Below, in pieces: positions 1-12,000 of a DNA stretch of 64,000 bases; the stretch's first letter is position 1; the number at the start of each line of letters is the position of its first letter. This DNA is from Undaria pinnatifida (lineage: Eukaryota > Sar > Phaeophyceae > Laminariales > Alariaceae). The DNA is taken from contig JABAKD010000008.1 of the NCBI GenBank assembly GCA_012845835.1, forward strand, positions 5,172,575-5,236,574, written 5' to 3'. Position numbers and translations under genes: made by a program. The notes beneath the pieces were generated by a model, which worked only from the letters and a program-made list of their open reading frames with translations, did no database searches and had not been told where the DNA came from.

Positions 1-294
1 AGTGAGTGGAGATACTGTGCAACTGTGTGTAATGGCGGTTTGTTCGTTTGAGCAGCAAAGGGTAGAGGGTGCCCATAGGCTTGAAATTGTGTGATGGGTG
101 ATTAACGGCCAGCATCATGTGTGCTCGTTGTTTTGTGTATGTTTCGCGAGACGCGCTGGTAATTGTCGTCAAGCTTGATTTGTGGTAAACAATCTCCATA
201 TCCGTACATATCTGCAAGCGTTTCGCGTAAATCCCAACCCGATGTTCCGGTTTTGTGACACCTGCCCTTTTGTGGTCTTACTCTGATGATGCAG

Positions 295-416
295 GCGGAT
301 GCAGACCCGGAATGTACGCGATCGAGGTGGTTGGAGAGCTCCCGACAGAAGTGCTCGAGTTTCTCGAGGAGAAGCGCATCCCGTTCCACTGCAAACCGCC
401 AGAGTCTGGATCATAG
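295..416 (+). CDS. 3' terminal exon of an unidentified gene (partial)
   Basis: An open frame ends at the TAG at 414-416. It reads MYAIEVVGELPTEVLEFLEE and continues to the C-terminus KPPESGS, a coding-like composition with charged and hydrophobic residues in a helical pattern. A pyrimidine-rich stretch precedes AG sites at 293-294 and 303-304, either of which could be the acceptor. The rest of the gene would lie in the left part of this window or outside it, and I could not place another exon. The family is not recognised. It converges on the MYND gene that ends at 1505. The exon call rests on composition and one acceptor only, so it is moderate. Confidence 0.42.
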
Positions 417-1504
417 TATGATCGGGTGGCGAGGAGCGGCGAGGCGATGAAATTTAGTCATGCAGCAGCCGGGTAGCGGGCTCCGTAAATTGTGTTTTTG
501 TCATACCGTTGCTCAGCTTGCAGTACTATCGCAGCACGGAGCCATGAACTTGGTCGTGCACAAGGTCGTGCAGCAGGATAGCAGGCTCCGTAAATGGTGG
601 CATTGCCAAGCAGTTGCTGGGCATATGTCGTGGCGGCATGCATCATGAGCAACTATCAAAAGCTCACTGTCTTGGAGGGCTTGGCTTGGGTATGGGGGGA
701 GGGGTCCGCCGGCGCTATTCTCCGCCAAGTAGCGGCGACGAGGGAGGCATGCCGACGCGCGAAAACTGCAAGCAGCAGCAGCGAAGACCATGTTGGTAGC
801 GCGATAGCTCGCACTCTGTGGCGTACATAAGCGTTGCAGTGTGAGGGCACGGCACTCTCCGAATCGTGCTTGGCGACGAAAAAATCTAAAAACTATGGGC
901 GTCTCAATCGTGCCGAGCGAAACCATGCTGCACTATAACGCCAGGTATAAAATATCATTGGGCGCAAGGTGTTCCAGCCTTCCGCTGCGCGACGCAGTCC
1001 AGTGTTCTTCGCTAACGACGCATGTGCATGATGCGCATGCGAGGGAAGGTTTGGTGGTGGTGTGAGATGGTGCAAGCGTTCGCAAGTGTTTCCGGCCAAA
1101 AACACGACTGAAGAGTGCATGCCTTGATGGTATGCCAGCGGGCTTGCTTGTGCTCGGTCCATCCTCTCCTTCGCTACAGCCAGCTGTTGCCTGCTAAACG
1201 GCAGAGCGATATGCCGTCCAAAAAGTGGTGAAGGAGCTGGCAGTTGGAAGCTGCCGTGTTGCGAGAAAGCCGGAAAATATTAAAATATTAAAACGTTTTT
1301 TGTTCTTGTCGAGCGCCGAAAAGACCACGACGAGCATACCATGTGCACGAACACAAGCGACGATGCCTGCTGCAGGGCGAACACCAAGCAATTTACTTAG
1401 TGTCACAGTAGTTACCAAACTACAGCCTCGCGACGCGCCTTCGTCGCGACTGCTCCGTCAACCATGTATAATCTAACAACTGTCATATACAGGACAAACA
1501 ATGG
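417..1504. other. intergenic stretch without recognised gene
   Basis: This lies between two convergent gene ends. I see no convincing coding frame, RNA gene or long repeat. Short open frames on both strands lack splice support and family similarity. Confidence 0.5.
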
Positions 1505-4500
1505 TCACGCCTCGTCAAGATTAAGCTGCAGCGCGTCCTTCTCCCGGTACTCGACGCCCAGCTGACGGCACACGGCCAACTCGGGCACCAGCGGCAGTAC
1601 CACCACCGCCATGTACCCGCAGCGGGCTCTAACCAAAACCACCATCTCCTTTTTTCGGTCGTAGCTGTTGACGGCAGTCTCTAGGGGACTTCGGATCACC
1701 TGGTGGCATGGAAGCGCACGGGCGGAACATGTAGTTCGATCAGAGCATGCTCGTTGGCAACGTCAGGACGCGGGACAAGTTGTGCCCCATCTTCATCAAA
1801 TCAGTATCAAAAGAGTACGAGGTGCCTGCTCTTGGTACATCTCTTACTTCCTGTTCAGCTTGCGAACTCATTAGTTGTGGCGGAGCTTTGTTTTCGATGG
1901 TATTTTATATCCCGCAACCTCCCGCAATTCGATAAGGTTCGTGGCACTCCGTCTATCCTTCGAATGGTGCGTGTCCCTGCAGCTGCACCTGAAGCAGAAA
2001 CGTTCCGTTGTTAAAAAAAACGGTCTGCCTCCGCTGATGCTTGCTATTGCTTCTTCAACAGACGGCGCCGGTCACCGCTCAAGTACGCTGACAACTTAAG
2101 CCCCTCCTACACGAAAGGGGTCATTGTGCTCGGTTGCGCCACGTTTCTATCTGCGTAGCGTTCACTTCGAACAGAATCCCTTCGGGGCTTCAGCGGGGAA
2201 AAGTGGCCAAAACAAATTGAAGATTACAACATCGGCCGCCCGACCCAGCCGGGATTTGCTAGTGTAGGGGATATGTCCGGAGTGCCATGTGTAGAGACGA
2301 CGCCTGCCACGGCGAGAGGTAGTACCAACCTTTTGGCCAAAATATTTCCTGAATGACAGGGCTCCTTAACCCTTCTTAACCCAACAATCGTCCGAAATGC
2401 AATTCTTGTTTCGCAGCATGATTGCTTTGTATACTTAGGCCATGGGTTGGTCATCGGGTTGCACCTTCAGTTTACTTAAACTATTGAAAATTTTTCTTGG
2501 TGAGAAATAGAGCTCTCTTCAAGCGACGAGCAACACAAAAAAATCGTGCAGCTTTACCGTAGCAAATGCCAGAATTGAGCTGCCGCACACTCTCTCTAGA
2601 CTGGTGTTACCGAAATTCTAGGGTATTAGGTCCCTATGACTGGATCCCACATGGGATAAGAGCCGGGATGGACTTTACAGGTAGTTGTCCCGTCTATCTA
2701 TGCTGGTGGCATTCTACGTCCACCGTACAACGGGACTCTACTGCGTCGACAATACGGGTATGAGTATGATCACCGGAGTCTATCATCGAGGAGACCACAT
2801 GGAATGACCACACAAGGCATCGGGTCCTAACAAAAAACCGGTCCTACCCAGGCGAGCTGCAGGTTGGGACACATCGCAGATACTCCCAGGTCCCACACAC
2901 TCCGTTGTCCTACTGCCGTATATAACACACGACGGCAAAATAATCCCTAGGCAGCGCGGCACCCTACGAAAACAATCTGTACAACGAGGATAGACCGTGG
3001 CTACATTTATTATCGCCAACTTTCGAAGGTATAAAGCGCCCACGATCCGCCGACAAAGAGTCGCTTTGGCCGCGCTTAAAAAAAATACTCAGCACCCACC
3101 CCTAGCTCGAAGTCATCTTGCAGCACGGCGTCGACAAACTCTCCCATGCTCAAGAAGTGCAAGATTATCGATCGATCAAGCTTCCGGCCGTTGCTGTTGA
3201 CAGGTTGCAAGTACTCCAGTTCCAGGACGGGATTCGGAGTCTGAGCGCAATGAAGTTCGAGGTACGGGAATCGGGCGGCCGACGTGCGCTCGTGAGACAA
3301 GAGTACACAAGGAAAACACTTCAAAACATCATGTATTCCTCACCGCTGTGATCCAGTGAGTATTTGCCGTGACGTTTCAATTCCTCCCAACACTCAAACA
3401 GCGTTGTCGATCAACCACAGCAAACAGTAAATGTTCTCCAAGAGGACAAACCGGTGGGTCTGCGCGCGCGCACGGGGGGGAGGGAGGAGCACGCACGCGT
3501 CACCCGTACAGCGAGCGCCGCTCCATATTCCCGTAGTTCTCTTGCCGAGCAATCCTTCCCGAGGTGTTACACCCAGGTGAAGTATAACACAAAGATGAGT
3601 TTTGACAAAATAGATCTCACAGCTGAGGCTTTTTTTACAAAGGTTCCAAATGCGACTGGGTTCACCTGCACGAAAACGAAGCCCCGGCCCTGGACTTCCC
3701 CGTGGCAGACTGCGAAAGGACACAAGTAGAGCCGCACTCGCCCGAGAATCCTCGCCATGACATTCTGTCTGTTCAGCGGCTGCTTGATCCGCGCAGCACC
3801 CCCCTCTCGCATCTCTCGGAGCTGCTCACACATCTTCTTGTGGCCGGCCTTCCAGTCGCTGACCTGCCGTGGTTTGGAGGCAATGCGGGTGTGTAAGGAG
3901 GCGACGCCCGAATTCGCACGCCTCCGCTTTAGCACTCACGCCCCCCTCCAGAACGTAAGAAAATAGTGCGCTACATATGATATGCGCCACGGTTTCCTTG
4001 CTTCTCCCGTCATCAGTCCCTCACATTTTGGCTCGTTGGGCGGGTATACAGCTATTGAATCCTCAAAACAAAAATTAAAGTTCCTCCATCTCTTTTAGTC
4101 GCTGACGAAAGCACTTGTGGCAAACGCACCTGGGTCACTTACTTTTTAAAGTAGCTCGGCAAGAGGCATTCGAAGATAGTATAGTTGTAGCCTGGAAACC
4201 GTGCAGCAGGATATTTGTAAGTGTCGTCAACTATTATGCATAACTAGAAAATCGCATTTGCTCGTAAAATTTGTAACCCCCCCCCCCCCCGATCGCGGCA
4301 CCAATCAGAGTATGTCCCGGGCATTCATCCGTTTAGGCCGCAATTCCAACGGAGGAAAACAAGGGACGAAAGACAAATGAAACAACGGCTGGCGCACATC
4401 AGGAGCCACACGAGCGCTGGTACACGAGCTAAATGAGTCACACGAGTCACACGCGCTAAACGAGTCATGCGAGCCACGGGTCGCACCTGACAGTTCCGGC

Positions 4501-5225
4501 CGCAGTATTTGGCACCGCACTTCGAGCAGCAGCAAAAGGCAGGTCCAGTTGGCACCTCCGCGTTGCCGCAATCGGCGCGCTGGCAGTTGGCCAGGCACAG
4601 CCCAGGTGGCGCACGCGCGGTGGCCTTCTCACCTGCAAGCTGAATAGGTGGGAAAAAATAGGAGGGGGGGGGGAGGGGGGAGGGAGGAGGGGGGAGGGAG
4701 GAGGGGGAAGGGAGGAGGGGGGGAAGAGGGAGGGGTGACTCGAGAACCCTTAAACCTGTCTTGTCACATGGGGTTGTGGTGATGTAGCGGTGTGACGCAG
4801 CTCTCGATCAGCGACAGTGATTGGTGATTAAGTACGATGCTGTACGCCAGCTACACGAAATATTGCTCGGGTGTATGATTGTTTGCTCGATCGCGTGTCC
4901 CGCATGCTAGCCTCACTACTTCAAGAGCTGTTACTAGTAGAGCTACAAGTACTGCTGCTGTAGGTATGTAGAGGCGATGCAGATGTACAGCAGTAGTCAG
5001 ATGTAGAGTCCATTACTAGAGCTAAAGGGAAGCGGTAGGACGGGACGACTTGCAGTCTGAGCAGTTATGTGCCGTGATCACCTCGTACATGAGGTCCAGC
5101 TCGAACTTGAACACCATACCATCCGCACGTGTCTGCTCAATGTCGCTGATGATTCGCATGCCTTTCTCAATGCTTTCGCAAACTTCCTCCGAAACCACTG
5201 GCGATCCCTTCTTTTTGTCCGCCAT
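1505..5225 (-). CDS. MYND-type zinc-finger protein, five exons
   Basis: Proposed exons on the minus strand are 5225-~5042, 4632-4487, 3863-3666, 3240-3100 and 1699-1505, giving about 287 residues. The start ATG at 5225 (MADKKKGSPVV) sits in a purine-rich context. Exon 2 carries the first part of the zinc finger with closely spaced cysteines (CCCSKCGAKYCGRNCQ). Exon 3 completes it (VSDWKAGHKKMC), matching the MYND pattern YC-x2-C ... W-x2-H-x3-C. The CAG|GTGCGA donor and the acceptor join exactly between the two halves. MYND fingers bind proline-rich partner peptides. The rest (exons 3-5, for example YLCPFAVCHG and VVLVRARCGYMAVVVLPL) is a globular C-terminal region of unknown function. The introns after exons 2, 3 and 4 are phase 0. 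The exon 1 donor is weak (C|GTCCTA), so that border, or a missed small exon, is the uncertain point. The final intron holds repeat sequence. Confidence 0.8.
2338..2460 (+). repeat. dispersed CTGAATGAC/CTCCTTAACCC repeat, copy 1
   Basis: A short segment in the last intron of the MYND gene resembles segments near 41150 and 47575. Shared blocks are CTGAATGAC, a CTCCTTAACCC-like string and an ATCGTCGAAA-like string, and two of the copies also share GCCATGGG. Reverse-strand relatives are near 11200 and 42520. It is probably a fragment of a non-autonomous mobile element. Confidence 0.4.
3580..3640 (+). repeat. GATGAGTTT..CACAGCTG repeat, copy 1
   Basis: The segment has ACACAAAGATGAGTTTTGAC followed by a short spacer and CTCACAGCTGA. 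Relatives lie at 35795-35865 and 57417-57490 (same strand) and at 58840-58900 and 62990-63060 (opposite strand). It lies in intron 3 of the MYND gene. Confidence 0.5.
4660..4735 (+). repeat. G-rich (GGAGGGG)n tract
   Basis: This is an imperfect purine tract of GGAGGG and GGGGGA units between exons 1 and 2 of the MYND gene. It is low complexity. Confidence 0.8.
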
Positions 5226-6017
5226 GCCCCCCTTTGCTGCTACTGCCGCCGCTGTTGCTGCTGCTGTTGCTGCGTTCAAGATGATACACGCGGAGGTCAG
5301 AGTGTCCAGGATTATTAGTACAGTAAGTATGCATACTTGTTTGCTGCGATATTGGGATGGCCGAAAAAACACACCAACACCAACTCCAACTCCAACTCCA
5401 ACACCAACACCAACACCAACACCGCCAATAACAACTTCACATCGGAACACGCCGACTCACGAAACACACGGTGACAAGGCAACCAAGAAAGCACGAACAC
5501 CACACGTGCACTGCGCGCAAAGCCAATATCGAAACCACCTGAAACCGACACTCAAGCTCTTACGAGTAGACTAGTGACTAGTGATCCAGTGACCACCGGC
5601 CAATTTTTATAAAATAGAAAACAGCAGCATCAGAGCAGCAGCAGCAGGCAAGCAGCAGCAGGCAAGCAGCAGCAGGCAATCAGCAGCAGCATCAAGCGCT
5701 TCACAGATTTTGAGCAAAAGTAGTGCAAAAACAATGGTCAATAGCAACATGAACATGATATGTATCGTGCTTCTTGCAAAAAAAAGGTCACCCATGGTAC
5801 CTGCTGCCATGATATTCCACGACGATGAAGGGAGAAGTGCGACTGTGATCAGCGTCGAGTGTGCAGAGCAGCACACTGGCTGCTTCACGTTGTGCAGGTG
5901 TACATGCCTCCCCTGTATCGAAACGCCGCCTCAAATTGCTCGAACTCCTCCAAATGTAAAAATCGCATAATAATCGCGAAATCCACACATCTCACACTCC
6001 TGAGCAGCACAGCAAGC
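5226..6017. promoter_or_regulatory. divergent intergenic region between MYND gene and RAD52
   Basis: About 0.8 kb separates the two divergent start codons, so both promoters should lie here. It contains an imperfect (CCAACA/CCAACT)n array at 5378-5425 and a CAG-rich block at 5625-5690 with a 14-15 base CAGCAGCAGGCAAG unit repeated three times. An A/T-rich TTTTTATAAAATAG string at 5603 could act as a TATA-like element, but no transcription start can be read from sequence. Confidence 0.4.
5625..5690 (+). repeat. CAG-rich tandem repeat
   Basis: Units of about 14-15 bases (CAGCAGCAGGCAAG) repeat in tandem upstream of RAD52. Confidence 0.75.
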
Positions 6018-9000
6018 ATGGAAGCGTCGTACAATTCCGAGCGACCAGGGGCATCTGGCCAAGGAGCGCAATGGGTGTTCGGTACGAACAAGTTCACGGA
6101 CGAAGATCACGCGAGAATTCAAGAGGTTTGTGCAATGCTTAGCTAGCAATGCTTTTCGCCGTATAAAAGACGCAAAGCGCCCGTTGCGATTTCCGTTCGT
6201 TGCTTGTTGCCTCGCTGCCTCGTGCGCTCGTGAGTCTTGCGCGAGTGTCAGTGCTGTGATGCTTGAGTGTCCGACCGGACCATGGTACGGTCGAATTTAT
6301 GGTAGTGCGCCAATGAGTTCAATTAATGTAAAGTGACATAACCGGCGTTGTTCGTGGTGATGTTCGACAAATTCGTACCTCTGGTATCATTAGTTGAATA
6401 CATGCACGAAGATCAGCTATCTGTTGTACCTGGTACGTCAACATTGTACAAGTAACCGGGGGCAGAAACCAGCACTACAGCCAACCGTGCGCGATCGAGG
6501 CTCACAGATCGGTAGAGCATTGCCACGTGAAACTCTGGAGGTTCACGAGAGACAAACATCTCGGCCATCCCTCGTCCCCTATGGGCGTACTCGCATGCCA
6601 GCACCTGGTTTCCTGGTGCATACTGCTGTACTGTACTGCTGTCGTTTACTGCACACGGACACACAGATGTACACCTAAATTAGAAACAGATGGGTCACCT
6701 CGACAGCACCTCATGTGTGGAAAGTGTACCAAGTACGGCACCTCCGATCCTGAGGACGATCGATTGAGGCCGCTGTTGTGTTTACGTGCCGTATACGTTA
6801 GTATCATAGCTCTAGTGTTCAACCCCGCGACGTATCACATGTACTACAGCATTACGTACTGGTACTAACGGTTCTGCGCTGTGTATCTGTTCCCCACCTC
6901 GCTGTTCCATCTAACGCGGGGCAGTAAATGATTCCGCGAGCCATCGCGTCAACCCCTCAGTTATTACGTAGTCTACACGTAGACCAAAATTGAATTTGCG
7001 AATTTGTCTCGCAAAATCGTCTTGACCACGTATTTGAGAGTACAGCATGTGCGGAGTCACCGCACACTACCTCAGTTTGTACTACGTAGTACGTTTACTA
7101 GTAATAGCACCCTCACGCCTTCACGAGGTTTGTGTATGGAACACGGGCGACGGACGCACCATCCAGCTTGCAACGTTGCAACGTTGACCCATTAAGTTTC
7201 GACCATCGAATATATATTTTTTTCTTCACACTCACAGCTAGCTGACTGCGCGTAACATATATATATTGCCAGGTACACAATTTAGACGCTACGATACAAG
7301 GTAGATGTTATAATTATTTACCAGGTCCTCGACAACAGCGGCGAACAACTCACGTACCTGGCAGCTTGCAAATTTGCAAAGAAGCTTGGGTTCGGTCGAA
7401 CTCACCAAAGATGTACGAAACACAAACAACGAATATGTTATAATTATTTACTCGACACCAGCGGCGGACAACTCACGCACCTGGCATTTTTGCAATTTTG
7501 CAAAGAAGCTTGATTTCGGTCGAACTCACCAAATATGTACGAGACACAAACAACGAATCCACATATGTATGCATAAGAATAGATGCTGATGCTTCCATTT
7601 TTTGGAGGGTTTCTCGCGAATCGACCCGCGAGTCGAAAAAGACAAAACTCCGCGGCTCAGTTCACGATTGATGCTGGCCCAGCCCACGAGAGACCCGTAG
7701 ATCACGTGTTTTTGCTCGTCGGTCCGCGAGTTTATCAAGTCACGGACCTCGGCCTGGCCCGGCCCGCGACATTCAGATCACGGGCCTTGGCTGATCCCGG
7801 CCCGGCCCACAAGATGATAAAATCACGGACCTCGGCCTGGCCCGGCCCGTGATATTCTTAGATCACGGTCCTCGATCTGGCCTGGCCCGACCCGGCCCAG
7901 CCCGGCATCAGATCACGAACCTCGGCCCGGCCGATTTACAAAATTTGTGCATTATCTGTTTTGGTGGCTGGCTGTGGCCGACCTGTCGCTTCGTTATCAC
8001 CTCTGCGTGTGCACTCTTTATCAGCATACTAGCTACCGTAAGTAGCATCATCATCACTATCCAGTGGCCAGGGTCGATTTGGAGGGCTCAGTCAGGCCCG
8101 AATGGGATCACGTCGGCGTGGAAAGAGGGTGCCAGGCGGGGGCAGGGTGATTAGCAGCAGAGCAAGCGTGTGTTTAGCAGGGTGGGTAGATTCGTGGGCA
8201 TGGTAGTAGGATCGATACCAAGAGTATGTTCTACCCGCCGGGTGTACTGTTGTCCAAACCTCATATTTTGCGTTCTGTCGTATGATGCCGGGACGAAAAC
8301 GACTGCAATCCTTGCAGGCCCTGAATTCGGCCTTGAGCTGGGATCAGATCAACTCAAGACCAGGCGGAGGAGGAAAGAAGGTGGGCCCTCACTATAGATG
8401 CATCCCGTCTTTTTGGTGCGTGCCTTCTGCTTGCCGTACGCTCGCTGATGATGATGACTCGACGATTATTCGTTGCAGCTTGCACGCCAGAGCTATGCTG
8501 AGAGTATAACTGGTCAGCAACACTCTGACATGCACGCTGGACATGATGTGATACGGAGTACTCTGAACGAAGTATTTATTTTGTTTCAGTAGTTAAGCAG
8601 CTGGAAAGAGACCAAAGTCACCTGCAGTTGTCTTGTTGGCTAATTGAATTTCGCGAGTAAAGCGTAGTTCCACCGCATTTGGCTGCATTTATTTTTGACA
8701 TGGATGATGACTGCTGCTGTGACACCCATATATCATCCGAGGAAAGCGCTCCCCATTTTACGACCCTGCCGCTCTCGGGTCGCGAATTCGCCTTAGTTTG
8801 CCGCCATTTTGAGCGCAGCGCCTGACGCTTTCGTCCATATCGCATGGTGGCCCACGAAGATTGATTTTTTTTTGCAACGTTTTCTTGCGTAACGTCTTGG
8901 CCCTCATGCAATTATGGTGATAACAGCGATTGACGTTATCGATATCACTCCCGAAAGGCTAGTGTACGTCGGACTCTTCGCCTGTTGTACGCAGATTAAA

Positions 9001-12000
9001 AATAACGGCGGCAGCTGCAGCGGCATTTAGCGGCAGCAGCACCTATGCATTTGTCTTTTTGTTAACGAGTTCCTGAACCGAACGACTGTATTCCCCCGCT
9101 GTCTACCCCTAGCTCTATCTATCCCGTGTGTTATGTTCTTGTTGCTGAATTCCTCAACCGAACGATTGTATTTGCCGCTGTCTAACCGCAGCCTTAACCG
9201 TAGCCCTATCTTCCACGCCTTATACCACTATACCACGAACGCGGCGAGTGCAGGTGCACTACCTCGCGGGGCACACCGTTATCGAGAACGCCAACAAGAT
9301 ATTCGGCTTTGCTGGCTGGGACTCTTCCATCCTGCACCTCAGCGTCGACTATGTAAGCACGTCCAGACGGCAACATAAAACTTTGTACATCTGATCTGCT
9401 GTGCTGTGCTGTGTCTCGTAGTTTCGCCACTAGCACTATCTATGGCTAGTCCGCATTTTCGCCGTGTTAAGTGCTGGGTAGGCATACGGGGGGTTTATCC
9501 AGTAACCCGGTTGGTCTGTGGCTATCTGCACCGCTTGTTGTCTGTGTGGAACTGCACACGTAGGTGTAGCTATTCTAATATTGTTGTGAGCGTCGTTTTC
9601 CGTTTAGCGATATTCGATTTTGACGTATTAGATCATAGCGTGCGATCATGGAGGGCGCGCAAGTCGACCCGACTCCGCCAGCTCTACCTCGTGTCTTCGG
9701 ACTTTAGAACCGTTACCTCGCCAACCGGTGCTTTTGCCGTGCTCTTCTAGCCATTTATTAAATCATCCCTGTTTAACTGGTCTCGCAACACCTAAACGTT
9801 GCCCCCTCCCCCCTGCCCTCACGGTCCCTCCCGCCTCCCCCGCCGCGCCTCGGCCCACCCCGCTCTGCACGCAGGTAGAAAAAACGGAGGACGGGAAATT
9901 TTGGACGGCGGCCGCGACGGCAATCGTGCGGGTGGCGCTCTCCAACGGCTCTGGGCACGAGGACGTCGGCAACGCGCATCTGAAGGACAGAGACAAGGGG
10001 GAGGTTCTAGAGAGGGCAAAGAAGGTCAGATAGAGAGAATGAGCGAGAAAAAGAGGGAGAGACCGGGAGATAAGGGGGGGGGGAGAGAAGGGAGGGAGAG
10101 GGAGATATGTATTGAGGGAGGGAAATATGGTGTCGTCTCCAGGCATGGCTTGGCCTGGTACGTTTCGTCCTGTATTACGCGCCGTCCTGTATTGGATACT
10201 TGCCGTCCTGTATTTCAACGGCTTCCCTGTGTATGCTACGCGCCGTCCTGAATCAGCTACCTTGCCGAAATAAGGGTGCCTCCCTCAATTCAACCGGCAC
10301 GTAGTGCGGCATGAATGCCAAATATTCCGATTGCGGCGTTTCGTTGTTGTCGTGGAGCCTCAGGCAATTGCTGCCGCTCGTGTTGGTTGCTGTTTAACCG
10401 CGGTTTAACGTGTTCGCCCGGCAGGCGGCGGTAACGGACGCGACGAAGAGGGCGATGCGGCTCTTCGGGCCCCACCTAGGGGGCAGCATGTCCAACAAAG
10501 AGGTGCGTGTATATACCGCGTTCGTGCTTCGCGTTTTTTTTTTTTTCTTGTGGAGGCGAACGCGAGGGGGTAGGGGGCCAGCATGATATGCTTGCTGCTT
10601 GCACGAACTCTGCTCTCGCCGCATTTGGGTATTTTGGGGGTTCTTCGGGTCAATACTGGCGGTGACACCTCGGGGGGATGGGGGAGGGGAGGAGTAACGG
10701 ACAAGTGTTCGCTATCTATACTCACCGCCCCCGCGGATGCTGCGGCGTGGCTCTATTATTATCCGTCAATCGAGTCGGGCTAGATTGTGTTTGTTTTTTT
10801 TATCTCGGCGTTGGCGTTGACCAAGCTTGCGCTGCAGCCTCAGTCCCAAGCATCGCCATGTAGCGTTACCTCTAAAAATAAGCTGGCTATTTGTACTTAC
10901 ATCCGCAGACAGACGCGAGGCGAACGGCGGGGGGGGAGTAGTCATTGAATTCTCCGTCGCTGCAATCTCTTCCTTGTGTTGTGCGATTTTACAATTTTGG
11001 TGCCCAGGTGCATCGACCAAACACGCATGCTACGATACAGGTGCATCATTTTTTTTCTCAGGCTCCTCTCTCAAGGAACTCTATGCCCCTCTTGGAAAAA
11101 AATATGCATCGGAGTAAACTGAGCGTGGAACCCATGGGCTAGGTATACAAAACTAAATAGCTGCAGAAAAAAAATGGCAATTCTGACGATTAGTAGTTAA
11201 GGAGCCTCTTCGTTCAGAAAACGTTTGAGCCAAAAAGTGCTACGCGCCAAGGGATTCCCACGCCTTCGGCGCGTGAGCGCAACACGCCTCCCGGCTCATC
11301 ATGTTCCTGATCTCTTTGCGTTGTACCTCAGGTGCACCCTCCTGTGTTAGCTGCGCTAGCTTCTTCGTGTGGCCGTTGCCGTAATCGAGTCACTTGTTTC
11401 GTTTACGTTTTTCCCACTTGAAATCCCGAAGAGGTTGATAGTAGCTGTCGACCCAGTCTCCATCGCACGAGGAGTGCCGATGACGCCATCGCGCTAATCT
11501 ATGTTGCCTAACGCGCGTTTTGACATTGCGGTATGTCTTTCCGCGCACGCGTGGTACGATGGCGGGGTATGATGTGCACAGGGGCTAAAGGATGTGGAGC
11601 GCAACTATAAGCAAAACCAGAGAGAGCTGAAAGCGAATCTACAGAAGGAGGCGAGGGAACGTGCTGCTGAACAGCAGCAGCAGCAACAGCAACAGCCACA
11701 ACAACAGCAACAACAGCCACAACAACAGCAACAACAACAGCAACTACAACACCCACAGCCACAACAACAGCAACAACATCCACCACCAAGGCCGCAACAA
11801 CAGCAACTACAACACCCACAGCCACAACAACAGCAACAACATCCACCACCAAGGCCGCAACAACAACCACCACCACCAAGACCACAACAACAACAACAGC
11901 AGCATCAGCAGCAGCCAAATCGGAAGCAGCAACAGCACGCAGGAGCCCACATGCCAAACAGATCACGAACACCACAGCAGCAGCAGCCTAATAGAGCCGG

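Noticed and set aside
2600-2990. Possible solo LTR in the last MYND intron
   Set aside because: Only a TATA-like string and vague ends; no second copy found in the window.
11508-11975. Minus-strand poly-Val frame opposite the RAD52 Gln tract
   Set aside because: Antisense shadow of CAA/CAG repeats.
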